A DNA stretch of 64,000 bases from NCBI RefSeq assembly GCF_030272615.1, contig NC_081414.1, forward strand, positions 665,847,938-665,911,937, written 5' to 3'. Both the position numbers and the translations under genes were made by a program. The DNA comes from Cryptomeria japonica. Its lineage: Eukaryota > Streptophyta > Pinopsida > Cupressales > Cupressaceae. The notes beneath the pieces are model-generated. The model was not told where the DNA came from. It did not search any database and saw only the letters and a program-made list of their open reading frames with translations. Below, one piece after another: positions 22,471 to 34,445 of this stretch (position 1 is its first letter; each line of letters begins with the position of its first letter).

Positions 22471-24061
22471 AAAAATAGAATGATTTCAAAAAATAATATA
22501 AAATATAGTTATAAGAATACGTATAATAATTACGTTTATTTTTTTAATAAAAAAATTTGTATTTAATTTAATTTAAAGTAAAATCAAGTCCTTATAATTG
22601 ATTTGATTATCTATATTTTCAATAAAAAAGAATTAGAAAAAAATATTTTATTTACAATATTATAAATTATAAATAAAATAAAACAAAAAAAATATTTAAA
22701 ATAAACATTTCGGTTTTTAAAATAAAAAGAAATCCAAAATAAATCTAAAAAATCTATTATTCCTAAAAAATTTCTCCTATAACACCAAATTTTTTTAAAC
22801 CAATCATAATGAAAATAAATATTTTGTATAATTTCTTAAATTTAAAAATATAAATCTCAACTTTACAAAATCCAAGTTTTTTTTTAAAGCAAAAATAATA
22901 TTCAGTTTTGATTGGTGCAAACTAATTGATTAAAGTGCTTCACTAATAGGGCAAATACTAATAAATATATAAAAATTTATACAATAATATTATAATAATA
23001 TTATAGTATGATTATAATATATATTAACAATATAATTTAAAAAGAAAATCATAAAATTATGTGTTGTAAATATAAGTTAATTAAATTACTTTTTTTTAAC
23101 ATACATATCTCTCTTGAAAACAAAATTATTGAAGTTTAATAAATGATAGACTTGTCATATTGTGTGATGTAAATTTAAAAAATATATTTAAAACTTTTGC
23201 AAAGAAAAAAAACATAAATAAAAGAAAACCATTTTATACATCCACGAAACCAACCACCTTAAACATTTTGGGTGAACTTTAGATTACAATTCTTTAACTA
23301 TATGTGAGTATTTTTTTATGGTGATTGTGTCATTCTTGCCACTTATTTTATGGCTTCGTATTTTGCATGTCCCTTTTAGTAATAGATTATTTTTTCGTCA
23401 TTCGGACTTTGCTATTGCAGCTTTTGATAGTGTCATCTTGTAACTTATCAAGAATAATAGTAGTTCTATATTCATGTGCATTTGAAGTTCTTATGTTCTT
23501 TATAATATATTTTAGGACTTTTTGTTTTGTAAATTAATTTTTCAAACTAACAGTGGCAACTTCCTCTTAGAATCCTACTCTAAAAAATTTGAGAACTGTA
23601 ACGAGGACTACCAACTCTTAAAGGACTACAAATACAAGTGAGTTAAGTCTACACAATACTTGTCTGTCATCTTTCATCTTCTCTACTGTTACAACTTTCT
23701 CTACATGTGTATGTTTCTTTCTTCCACTTTTAATTTATCAAAATAAATTAATGAATCTTCCATCTTTTCTATTGTTGCAACTTTCTTTGCACATTTATGT
23801 TGCTTTCTTCTAGTTTTAATGTATCAATAAATTTATGGTTCTATTTAGTATGCTCGCTATTCTTAGGACCAACCATGAATTTGACTTTTTTTATACATTA
23901 ATTAATGATATTTTATTTTAATTAAAGAAAGAGTTGTTTTCTATTTCCTTTAAACAATGTATCCTTTTCTTCTTGGACTGACTAGATACTTGTCTTCACC
24001 CCATAGATGTTTTCTCCTCTAAGTTTTTCTTTCTTTCTTTCGCTACATGTGCCTTTTTAAT
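22471..24061. other. AT-rich intergenic DNA with a short tandem duplication
   Basis: Extremely AT-rich with no credible gene. A diverged tandem duplication is visible at about 23665-23750 and 23756-23832. Both copies contain a CATCTTT(T)CTA/CT-TGTT-CAACTTTCT segment followed by TTTCTTCYA.TTTTAAT and ATCAA.AAAT. The role is unknown. Confidence 0.5.
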
Positions 24062-24066
24062 AAGTT

Positions 24067-24278
24067 TTTTGGTGTAAATTATGTCTCATAATTACATTTG
24101 ACTTAAGTTGACTTAGGATAATGCATTCAATGTAGTTTGCATGTGAGACACTTAGATAATTACATGTCCAGGGAAGATGGTTGTAGGAGAAATTCCACCT
24201 TTTGTGGTGATATATTGTTGTCAAATTCCAACTTCAGTGGGTGATCCACCTTTAGTGGAATATTCTATTATTTCTCCT
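24067..24278 (+). repeat. Outer element 5' LTR, first part
   Basis: Aligns base for base, with scattered differences, to the start of the 3' LTR at 63289. Shared blocks include GGTGTAAATTATGTC, GACTTAGGATAATGCATTCA and GGTTGTAGGAGAAATTCCACC. It ends abruptly where the gypsy LTR begins (TGTAGC). The terminal TTTTGG against TATTGG suggests an original TGTTGG start. Confidence 0.85.
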
Positions 24279-25732
24279 TGTAGCGTTGTAAATTGTACAC
24301 CCTTCCTAGGGTGGTACAATTCCACGCTTGGTTTAGCACCCACCTTAGTGTGTTTTGTATCTTGTATTTCTAATTCCTTTAAGCATTTAATTAAATCTAA
24401 ATTCATATTTCATCACTTCACACATTATAAAGTTGGGCCCTTTACCCTAAGCATGCCCCTTTTCATCTTATTCCATCAATTAATCATTAAATCATAACCC
24501 TAATTATGTCCTATTTTGATCTTTAAGGCCCAATTTTGCATATAAAAACATCTCGGAATCAACTGTAACTTTGGGATCCGCTCTAATATTATCATATCTA
24601 ATGGCCTTGAAAATTTGGTGAAAAGTTGGTTGATTACGAGGAGCCTTCTATGGAGCGAAAGAGAAGATCTTTGGAGTCTTCAACAACATTCAACAACACC
24701 TATCAATAATTCATCAAGCATTCTTTCATCAATTGGGGACTTTTGAAGATATAGGAAAGCAATAGGAGATCACTAATTGAAGATTGGCTTGTACCTCTCC
24801 CTTGGGGTTGGGTATGGTTTCATGTTATTTCTATGTCTTTGTATGAGCTTCATTACATCAATTTGATTTTCATTCATTCTTTAGATCACTTTCCATCATT
24901 GATTTAGAGCATTTACTTTGTCAATTACAAGCATTTAGGGTTTACTCTTTAGGGTTGCTCTAGATTGTTTACTCTCATCCTAGGATCTTGCACACGCATA
25001 AGGTTCTTGCACACACACTATTTTACTATACAAATCGGCTATTTGTTGAGGTGGAAATCATCAAAAAAGGGGTTTGACTAAGGAAAAACCCCATATAGCC
25101 ACCCAAAACCCTATTTCCAGCTACAGGTGCAGATTCGAGATCCAAGCGTCGCTGCGAATCTCAAGACCGACAGAGCACACAGAGACTGTTCCAAGGGTCA
25201 AATTTGGTCAAGAACCCCTAGGATAGGGGCATGGCACCCTAATTCTACCCAGGATAGGGGTGTGGTGCCCTAGTCCTCCCTATTTTTAGCAAAATCTAGC
25301 AAATCGACAGTTCAGAATCCAGAGATCCTAGCGTGTCAAGTACAGCTTCTAGTCTGCAGAATCAGGACAAGGGCGTATCACTCCGGTCCTGAACATTTTT
25401 TCTTAGAGTTTTGGTACAAGTGTACCTCTAAATTTTCCTCTTAATGTGTACTTTTCAGTAGTATATCAGTTATTCTTAGTTCTGCATTTCCAGATTAGGA
25501 TTAATTATACATACTTGTATTCTAGGTTAAATCATTCAAATATGCACTTTGCATTACTTCTTCCTCTCATTTGTAGCAAAGGAATAGAAGCCCTAAGAGG
25601 TAATAGTTGGCTCTCTCTTCCTCACAAGAAGTAGCCAAAGTGTTTTACCTCCCTAGGCTCTTTCGTATTCTACAGTGTGTACATGAGAGTGGGATTAGGG
25701 TTTGTTTGCTTAGTCTCACTTTTTCCCCTACA
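24279..25732 (+). repeat. Tat element 5' LTR
   Basis: 1454 bp, starting TGTAGCGTTGTAAATTGTAC and ending TTTTTCCCCTACA. Compared with the 3' LTR it lacks about 200 bp (equivalent to roughly 59854-60070), the piece containing a GACCGTGTGCA...CACGGTCC segment. The two LTRs differ by many substitutions, so the insertion is not recent. A putative PBS starts with TGGTGAACCTGACATG at 25738. The tRNA was not identified. Confidence 0.85.
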
Positions 25733-25737
25733 CATTT

Positions 25738-25753
25738 TGGTGAACCTGACATG
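25738..25753 (+). promoter_or_regulatory. Putative primer-binding site of the Tat element
   Basis: TGGTGAACCTGACATG lies five bases after the 5' LTR end. It begins with TGG, complementary to a tRNA CCA tail. The matching tRNA cannot be named from sequence alone. Confidence 0.5.
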
Positions 25754-26024
25754 AATCCAATATCATTTTCATTGCATTGTTAGATCTAGACTTAGCATCT
25801 TTCATTTTCTTTATAAGCATAAAATTCCCAAAAAAAAGGTCAAAAGAAAGAGAAAAAAAAGAGATTTCCCTTTATTTGCTTGCATTGTGTGTTTAAATTT
25901 CATTCAATTTCCATTTCAAAATGTCAGATTTTTATTTGCAAGATGTTCATGCTTTTGATGATGTATGCAATTATGTTGATTATGAGTTTAGTAAGGATGA
26001 ATTATATTAAGCTCTAGATGAGTT

Positions 26025-26969
26025 TTGAACCCTAAGCCTTCTAAACCCTCATTTTGCCAAAAACTAATCAACCTTGTTACTATGCCATTTTCTGGTGATG
26101 AGAAAGATAAGTTGAATGATTCCTCTCATGGGTACATTCCTATCAACTCCTCCACTAGATCTAGAAACATGGTTGCCTACAACAATTCCCTTTATGAGGA
26201 TATGTCACCCTTTGAATCAAAAGATAAACCTTTTAATCGATATGACCATGCTTTGTTGGATGACGCCATTGATGACTTTATGTCTTTGCCTAAATCTTCA
26301 AACAAACACAATACATCTAAAAGGTTAATCAACATGATAAATGTGAATGAACATAGCAAGCCTATTTTTGTAGTCCAAGGTGCTTATCCTTCCTCAACCT
26401 CACAACTTCCCAATCAACCTCTTTTCACTGTTCAAGGTGGATATAGTCATGATTCCTTTAGTACTCCTAACAAACCTGTCATTACTGTGCAAGGAGGAAA
26501 TCCCACTAAGAGTCCTTATAGTTATGATAAACAACTAACAAAGGAGAGTCATCATGCCGTTGCCCACACTTATACCACAAGAAACAATAGGCAACCTAAT
26601 CCTCCTCTGGTTATTCTCACTTCTCTTCCCGATCCTCAACCTATTCTTCCTCGAGCACCTCGCATTTTACAAACTCCTAGTAAGGAATATGATCTTATTG
26701 AACAACTCAAAGCTACTCCTACCAAGATATCCTCTTGGGACTTGATTCAAACTTCTTCAACCGATCATGGAATGTTACAAGATGCCTTTAAAACTTTGAA
26801 TGTCCCAACCACAATGACATTCAATAATATGGCTTCCTTGATCGATTCTATCACATCTCCTAAGGCCCAAATTGTGTTTACCCAAGATGAATTATCCACT
26901 AGTGAGATCCAACATCAATATGATCCTTTAATGATTGTGGTTATCATAAACGATAGTGCAATAAGATGA
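26025..26969 (+). pseudogene. Tat element gag-like / pre-protease region
   Basis: An open stretch of 314 codons, Ser/Pro/Asn-rich at first. It has three repeats of a VQGGYxxxSxS-type motif (VQGAYPSSTS, VQGGYSHDSFS, VQGGNPTKSP) at about residues 115-170. It ends in ISSWDLIQTSS and the TFNNMASLIDSI block that normally precedes the protease in this lineage. The frame continues into the protease after TGA 26967-26969. A recognisable capsid core is missing, so the gag has probably suffered a deletion of its N-terminal part. Confidence 0.65.
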
Positions 26970-27305
26970 ACACTAGTGGACAATGGTTTTGGCCTTAATG
27001 TGTAGCATTAACTTGTTGCATAAAATCATTGTTGATACATTTCTCATTTAGCCTAATTCTCTCACTATCTGAGGCTTTGATAATGTTGCCAAATCTTTAT
27101 TAGGTATCATCACCTTACCTGTTAAGGTAGATCCTATTACTTTGCCCACACCTATTCATGTCATGCCTATAAATTTGGCATATAACTTATTATTAGGGAG
27201 ACCTTGGATTCATAGCATGCAAGATGTCCCCTCTACATTGCATAGGCAAGTCAAATTCATTTACAACAATAAGACATATACCTTGCTAGGTGATACCAAT
27301 CTCTA
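26970..27305 (+). pseudogene. Tat element aspartic protease
   Basis: Directly after the TGA, the same frame reads TLVDNGFGLNV, then a TAG. The active-site triad is DNG instead of DT/SG, which other plant elements of this clade also show. The fold continues with NVAKSLLGIITLPVKV and NLAYNLLLGRPWIH, both characteristic of this clade. At least three stops interrupt it. It would process the Gag-Pol polyprotein. Confidence 0.75.
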
Positions 27306-27308
27306 GGC

Positions 27309-27776
27309 TTGTCTCTAAACATCAACATCCAAATCCTCTTCAAATGGTTCTTCCCAACTATCTTAGATGATTCTTCCAAAGCTTCTACTTCTACTAGTGT
27401 GTCTATTTCCTCCAGTATATCTCCTATTTCTAGTTCATTCCCCAATTATTCCTCAAATGAACCTAAGGTTCTTGAAGAAAATCTTTCTCAACCTGGTTCT
27501 ACCACTAAAGATGTCTTTTCTCTTGAAGAGATTCTTGTAGAAGACGATTAGGGATCCCTTGACTTTAATCCTACTTTCATAGGAGAATATAAAATCCCCC
27601 CTAGAGAACCCAAGGTTGAAAAGAAGAAAGAAGAAGAAGAACCTAAAAAGCAATCTACTTTATCTGGGCCATTGAGTAATAACTTTGTGGCAACTTCTCA
27701 GACTTTGTCTCCCTTGGTTTCTGATCTAGAGGATTTTGATCCTTCACTTTATGAGAATACTCCTTCTCTTTCATAA
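27309..27776 (+). pseudogene. Tat element protease to G-patch linker
   Basis: Low-complexity Ser-rich then Glu/Lys-rich coding relic linking protease and G-patch. It contains two frames separated by a TAG at 27549-27551. No domain is recognised. Confidence 0.45.
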
Positions 27777-28130
27777 ATGGCTAACCTTTATGGTCCTGGT
27801 TTTCACCTCCTAGCTAGGTGTGGATATAATGGTAATGGTTGCGGTGCCCAAGAACAAGGGATAAAGGTTCCCTTGGAAAATAACTTCTGTGATACTTCTC
27901 TTTCACTAAAACATCATAGTGTTAATTTCATTTCACATGCTACTTCTCTTTCACTAAAATATCCAGAGTATATTGACTGTGACTCTTCTAGTGTCTTTGA
28001 TTTGGATGTTTTTCCCACTAATGATTCCTTAGCTAAATTCCTAGGAGTCTATGACAACCTACCTCATTATCATCATAATCATGGTCTTCCCTATTGTTAT
28101 AATATAGAAGCTTACTTTGGGAAATAAAGA
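27777..28130 (+). pseudogene. Tat element G-patch-like domain
   Basis: The first 40 residues include FHLLARCGYNGNGCGAQEQG, followed by IKVPLE. This matches the Gly-rich core of the G-patch RNA-binding motif that many Tat-lineage polyproteins carry between protease and RT. G-patch motifs bind nucleic acid or activate helicases, and their role in the retroelement is not established. The rest of this 116-codon stretch is unassigned. The frame ends at TAA 28125-28127. Confidence 0.7.
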
Positions 28131-28319
28131 AATAATGATGAGATAGTTAAAGAATCTCCTTAGTTCAAAGACACTCCTCAACAAAGTAATCTCCTCATAA
28201 GTGACACTATTGATATCTAGATGGATCCTTGTATCTAAGATAAAGTTATTAAGATAGGGAAATACTTGGATGAAGAAGAACAAAAATAATATTCTGAATA
28301 GTAACATGAATTCCTAAAA

Positions 28320-29100
28320 TCTTTGCTTGGATATATTCAGATATGCTTGGTATTGATCCTAAGATTGTCACTTATAACATTGTCTTGGTTCCTGATGCTA
28401 AACCTATGAAAAAAAAGATTCGAAAGATGAATCCTAAGGTAGCATTGCTTGTTAAGGCTGAGATTGAAAATTTATTGGATGTTGGATTCATTCATCCTAT
28501 CGATTATTCCCCATGAATTTTGAACATTGTGGTCGTGGCTAAAACTGATAACAAGATTAGGATGTGTACTGATTTTCGAGATCTTAATAAAGCTTCTTTG
28601 AAGGATGATTTCCCTCTCCCAAATATCGATATGATAGTGGATTTCGTAGCAGGCCATGCTTTGTTATCCTTCATGGATGTATTCTCAAGATATAATCAAA
28701 TCTTCATTAACCCTCAAGATCAGTTCAAAACTGCTTTCACCTCCCCTTGGGGCACGTTTTGTTGGGTTATGATGCCTTTTGGATTGAAAAATGCAGGCGC
28801 TACCTATCAACATGCTATGACCCTCATCTTCTATGATTGCATGCATAAAATCTTAGAAGATTATGTTGATGACGTCTTAGCTAAATCCATCCTTCAAATA
28901 GATCATGTTAAGATCCTTTGTCAAGTCTTTGAGAGAATTCGCAAGTACAACATGTGCTTGAATCCCCGAAAGTGTGTTTTCGATATGGATAATGGAAAAC
29001 CATTAGGATTCATAGTTTTTACAAGGAAAGATTCAAGCTATTCATAGGTTTGTTTCTCAACTCGCGAATCGTACCTTTCCTTTTACTCAATTTCTTAAAA
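28320..29100 (+). pseudogene. Tat element reverse transcriptase
   Basis: The N-terminal part is readable from about 28340 (MLGIDPKIVTYNI), with a stop at 28515-28517. A 175-codon stretch then carries the RT blocks: RMCTDFRDLNKASLKDDFPL, LLSFMDVFSRYNQI (first Asp), FGLKNAGATYQHAM and YVDDVLAKS (the catalytic YVDD intact). The frame is disturbed after about 29040, where the thumb continues in another frame (THEFVSQLANRTFPFTQ-like block). It copies element RNA into DNA. The catalytic motifs are intact but the frame is not. Confidence 0.85.
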
Positions 29101-29189
29101 ATAATATCACCTTTCAAGGGAATGAGGATTGTCATCAAGCATTTGAAGACTTAAAAACATATTTGGCCAATCCTCTTATTCTCTAACCT

Positions 29190-29606
29190 GCTGACCCTTC
29201 TAAGCCCTTTCTTTTATACACAGTTGCTTCCCTTCATGCTCTTGCAGCCTTATTGGCACAATGTGATAAGGATGGTAGAGAATATCTGGTTTATTATATA
29301 AGTCGCACTCTACTCATTTACAAAGTCTGATATTATGCGATAGAAAGACAATCCCTAGCTTTAGTCTTTGCAACCCATAAATTAAGGCATTATCTTTTGA
29401 ATGCTGAAGTCCATGTTATCATTAAATTTGATCCTCTAAAACATCTTTTCTCCAAAACTGATCTTTCAAGACACTTAGCCAAGTGGGTTATGATGTTGAC
29501 CGAGTTTGACCTTAATTTTGTCTCGCAGAAGGCAATAAAGGGTCAAGCATTGACCGACCACTTAGTTGAGGCTCCTTCACCCTTCTCCCTACCTAACCCA
29601 TAGTCT
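29190..29606 (+). pseudogene. Tat element RNase H
   Basis: Blocks in order are KPFLLYTVASLHALAALLAQ, YYISRTL, YYAIERQSLALVFATHKLRH and HLAKWVMMLTEFDL, the standard Ty3/gypsy RNase H sequence following RT. It is interrupted by TGA near 29330 and ended by TAG 29601-29603. It lacks the usual first Asp (the block reads YTVAS where YxDAS is expected). Confidence 0.75.
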
Positions 29607-29639
29607 TTTCCCAATGAATGCATTCTCTCTACTGAGGTT

Positions 29640-30040
29640 GATGAGACCTAGGAGTTATATTTTGATGGCTCTAGGTGTCGTATAGGATCGGGAGCAAGGA
29701 TTGTCTTAATTTCTCCTAAAAAGAAACCTATCCCTTTATCATATAGTCTCAATTTCTTGTGTACCAATAATATTGTTGAGTACGAGGCTCTTATAGATGG
29801 AATTAAAGCAGCCCTGGTATTAAATATAAAACATCTACATATCTATGGAGATTCTCAGCTAATCATAAGGTAAGTGACATGAATTTATCAAGCCAAACAA
29901 GATAAACTATCACAATATAGAGATTTAGCTATATCATTGTTGCAAAAGTTTGATTCTTATACCATGGAGCTTGTTCCTTGAAAAGATAATCAATATGTTG
30001 ATGCAATGGCATGTGTGGCCTCTCTTGTGTCTTTAGACGA
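29640..30040 (+). pseudogene. Tat element second, archaeal-type RNase H (aRH)
   Basis: After the first RNase H, the sequence reads YFDGSRCRIGSGARIVL, then NIVEYEALIDGIKAAL and IYGDSQLII. These carry the first three acidic positions of an additional RNase H. The presence of this extra domain before integrase defines the Tat clade. Several TAG/TGA stops break it. Confidence 0.8.
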
Positions 30041-30158
30041 CCCCTTGGTAGATCTCAAATTCACTATTCACAACCTTACTACCCCAACTATTATTGATAA
30101 TCCTAATGATGTGGCATATTGATGCATTATAGATTCTGATGAGTGGTACTCGCATATC

Positions 30159-31403
30159 GTGAGATATTTGAGTGATGGTTCCTTTCCTGACTCTATGAAC
30201 AAGAATACTAGGGCTAGGATTCGCAAGTTGGACGCTAGATACATTATCCTTTCTAATGTTCTTTATAGAAGGGGTTATAATGGTCTTCTCCTTCGATGTC
30301 TTAACAAAGTTGAAATCCCTATTTCTCTTGAGGAAGCACACTTAGGTGCTTGCGAGGGGCATTTTGAGGGCAAATCCTTAGTTCAGAGATTGCTCCAAAT
30401 GGGATATTATTGGCAAACTATGGAAAAGGATTCCTTTGTGTTTGTTAAGAAATGTCATCAGTGTCAGCAACATAGCAATTTGATCCATGCTCCCGCCCAA
30501 GAACTTTGACCTCAAGTAGAATCTTGGCCCTTTTCCACATGGGGTTTGGATCTCATTGGTAAAATATCTCCTGCCTCATCTCAAGGACATACTTTCATCA
30601 TAACTGCCACTGATTACTTTATGAAGTGGGTAGAAGCAGTTCCTCTTCGATCTACTACCGCTGAAGTAATATGTCAATTCATTTTAGATAACATTATTTC
30701 TCGATTCATAATACCTTCCACTTTGGTTTCGAATAATGGAACATCATTTAAAAACAAAGAGGTGAAGAAGTTTCTCGAGAAATATCATATTCAACATAAA
30801 TTTTCTACACCATACTATCCTCAATCAAATGGTCAAGTCGAATCATCAAATATAATAATTGAACAAATCCTTCGTAATACTATGAAGAAGCATGGTAAGG
30901 ATTGGAATACTCAGTTGATCTACGCTGTTTGGGCTTACCAGACAAGCATGCGTATTGCTATGGGTTGTACTCCTTGTAATCTTATTTATGGTGTTGATGT
31001 TGTTATGCCTTTGGAGTTAGAAATTCCATCTTTAAGGGTTTCTCTTAAAGGTATAGTGGATGATTATTCTTATAGAGAACAAAGGCTCCAATAACTTGAG
31101 ATACTCGATGAACGACGTATAAATTCTCTTGAGCATATTCAAGCATATCATTAAACTTTACAACGAAGCTACAATAATAAGGTCATTCAACATTCCTTCT
31201 TAGTAGGAGATTTAGTACTCTATGAAAATTAGCGCAACGTGAATGCCTTACCTGAGGAAAAAGGAAAATTCAGCCCTAATTGGCTGGGACCATATATTGT
31301 CATTGAAGTCTATGGATCAGGTGCTAACAAGATAGCAGATGTGGAAGGTACGCCTCTCAAGGAACCCATAAATTCTATGCATCTTCATAGATACTATGCC
31401 TAG
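30159..31403 (+). pseudogene. Tat element integrase
   Basis: The zinc-binding HHCC segment includes HLGACEGHFEG and KKCHQCQQHS. The catalytic core starts with WGLDLIG and has TATDYFMKWVEA (first Asp), then LVSNNGTSF where the second Asp should be (SDNG), so it has become Asn. The Glu is present in SNGQVESSN. The C-terminal GPY/F-like region (NWLGPYIVIEVYGSGANKIAD) ends with HLHRYYA and a TAG. At least four further in-frame stops occur. It would insert the cDNA into the genome, but the missing Asp is expected to be inactivating. Confidence 0.85.
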
Positions 31404-32233
31404 TCTTCTTCTCTCTGTCTTTTTCTCTCTCTTTATAGTTTATTCTCTCTCCTTGCACCTTTTCTTTCTTCAAATTGGATAATATGTTAGCATATCTTCG
31501 TTAAAGTATGTGGTACTAAATGATATTGTATTGTTTAGTCTACGTTACTTCATTCTTGACAAACATGTTTCTTCACTTGATAGTTTGTCTTGGATTCATT
31601 TATATAAATTGTAATAGATTTACATTTTTATATGTGCTAGCATGTTATACGATTTCATATGTGTTGAATAGGATTATATCATGTTGTGTTTAATTGGGTT
31701 TAATTAAATCACATTAGTCATATAATTCTTAAATTAACACATTTTTCTTCTACATCATCAAGGTAGCATTTAATTAAATACTTAGCTATTTAGTTAAACC
31801 ACAGATGTATCAATTTAATCATGAAGCATTGAGAAATCGATCACATGAAAATTAAATTAGACATACATGTTCATTACCAAATATGTTACTTTTAATCAAA
31901 GCAATGCATACATTATTTTCAAGAATTAAAATAACATGTTTGAGATAAAACATAAACATAAATGTCATAACATGTATATCACTGTACATCAAAAAAGTAT
32001 CACAATATGATCATCTCCTATCCCTAGGACTAGTAGCTGGAGGATGGTGACTAGATGTCCCCTCCTTATCTGGTCATGGGGGTGGACCCATGGGTGTGTA
32101 TCGTGATGTGGAGCACGAGTGACTCTGCAAGGAGCTCCTATGATCCCTCTCCATCATGATCCCACGATATGTGGTTGCCTCTGCCTCAGACGCTACTAGA
32201 TCTTGCTCTATCTATTGTAGTCTCTCTAACAAA

Positions 32234-32236
<3 letters not shown>

Positions 32237-32313
<77 letters not shown>
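32237..32313 (+). repeat. (CT)n microsatellite
   Basis: About 38 uninterrupted CT units, on the far side of the antisense plant-mobile-domain gene from its start. The overlapping frame MIPRY...SLSLSL is not a gene. Confidence 0.95.
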
Positions 32314-32317
<4 letters not shown>

Positions 32318-32794
32318 TCAACTCGAATGGGGGTGAATAGGTCTTCATGCCGCCTGGCAGTCCCCTATGGTCTATGCACTATCTGCGAGGAATTGGGAAT
32401 ATGTGCGGTCGTGATGAGACCTGTCACTGCATTTTGGATAGGGGAGTGTCACTCCTAGGTGCCAACTATAGAGATAGAAAGAGAAATGTCATCGGTAACA
32501 TTTTATATCATCAAATCTAATAATTAAGATGCGTAAATTAAATAATCATAAAAACACTTTACCTAGATCTCCCTCTCGCCAATAAGGGTCATGGAAAGGG
32601 ACCTCTTGTGACTAGGACCCACTAGGCTCTTCGCGCTCATAATGTCTGTGTACAATGGACACGAGATGGTGGGGACTAGGATCAGGACCCCTTATAGGGT
32701 CGTTATCCACTCGCAATGGAATGCTCGGTGGATCTAGGGCTATGGTGTCGTCCTCTGAGTGATGAGGAACTGCATCTGACTCATCCTCCTCACC

Positions 32795-32990
32795 CTCCTC
32801 ATCCTCCTAATCCTCCTCCTCCTCCTCCTCCTCCTCCTCTCCATCCTCCTCTCCATCCTCCTCATCATCACCATCTTGATCTCCCTCTCCTGCATCAAGA
32901 TCATCTCCATCACCACTAATCTCCTGCTCTCCTGCATCATCATCTTGATCATCTATATCCTCCTCACCAAGGTCCTCGAATGTATCAGGA
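32795..32990 (-). repeat. Trinucleotide (CTC/ATC) tract encoding an acidic tail
   Basis: Imperfect CTCCTC/ATCATC repeats read on the minus strand as GAG/GAT codons, giving a Glu/Asp-rich tail to the antisense PMD protein. A TAG at about 32807 interrupts the acidic run. Confidence 0.8.
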
Positions 32991-34319
32991 TCCTCCTCAT
33001 CACTTGTGTGTCTCCATAGTATGGGGTTCCCTCTAGGGAAGTCTGCTAGAAAGATTGCTCCAGGGTATGTCCTACCCCACCATGTGTTGTACCACCAGTG
33101 TGCACCCACATCATCTCTATAGTCAGTCGCGATATCTCAATCCAACCCATCTGAATGTGTGATATCAATCTCGTTGCTAGTAGGCCTTGAAATGGCTCTC
33201 GGCCTAGGAGTCACACGTGAGTGTCAGATATAGATAGGCACATTTGTAGGGACACACTGCTCAAACCCAAACTGTCATCGAACTTGGTCAAAGTAGAATG
33301 GGACTATAATGTGGTTGTAGCATCCCTCTAGTAGACGGTTCCTCTGCTTGCTAAACAATTGCCTATGTATATCCACCCACATGTACATCCTGAGGTAGGG
33401 TCTCCATCTGATAACCTATGTTGTCAATCTATCAAATGTCACTCTTTAATGTAGCAAAACTCCGAACCACCACTCATGGGTGAGAGGATATGTGAACACC
33501 CTAGGTTTCTCTGGAACCAAATCAATGGGTACTCCAGCGGGTCTAGTGCACATAATGTGCTTGAATATCCATGTTTGTAGTAGTGTGCAGGTCATGAGGT
33601 GACACCCCTATCCAAACATGTACTCTCCTAGGTCATGATAGAGGTGGGCTAACATGCTCCGCGCCCAGGAGAATACCCTCCTATGTCTCTCCATAGCTCT
33701 AACTGCATAAGTGAAACCTCCATGCATGTGAGTTTCATGCCCATTAGGGAACATGGCTAATGCAATGGTAGCAATAATTAGCCATCTCACTAGCGGAACC
33801 TCACTAATAGGATGAAAGAGCCAACTAATCATGATGCGACCCCTCGTCTTACCGGGTATCTCTCTCCCAATGCAATAGACCTACTCCCTCCTATAATCAG
33901 TAGTGCTACGGTCTGCTCGATATCTCACTGTCTCTCCTCTGATGGGAAGATGAAGTATGCGGTATACATCCTTGAGTGTGACTGTCATCTCCCTCACAAG
34001 TAGAGAAAGGTGGAGGTATCCATGTCCCATCTCTCCATCAGTGCCATCAGCATTGTAGGATGGAACTTGATGGCGGGTATGGTCATCACGTACCATAAAC
34101 CTATTGAATGTAGCAAATCCCTATCCTCAGGTGAAAGCCTCAGAATCTGACTCTGAAGACTCTGGAAGGTGTGGTCAATAGTGTGCTCGTGGATATAGGG
34201 AAGAATCTACAAGGCGAAAAATCAAATCATTAGTAATCACTTATTGATCATCATCATCTAATCATACACATCATTGCATCTATTCTATGCACCTGACACC
34301 TAATCTTGTACAACCCTTA

Positions 34320-34445
34320 GTTGTTCCAAGAAGGGACCAGGGTGCCCCTTGGGGATCAGGGCACCCAGGTGGGACCAGAGTGCCCTAGGAGGACCAGGTT
34401 GTTCTAGGGGACCATGGTGCCCAGACAGGGGGGCATGTGCACGAT
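34320..34445. repeat. GGGACCAGGGTGCCC minisatellite in the presumed PMD intron
   Basis: Five or six degenerate units of a roughly 22-bp module (GACCAGGGTGCCCxxxGGG) lie between the inferred donor (34522) and acceptor (34207) of the antisense PMD gene. The module resembles the GC-rich palindromic repeats in the LTRs at 37360-37460 and 42850-42960. Confidence 0.7.

Noticed and set aside
32156-32458. 100-codon plus-strand frame with a Ser-Leu run
   Set aside because: Caused by the (CT)n microsatellite, with no motif on either side.
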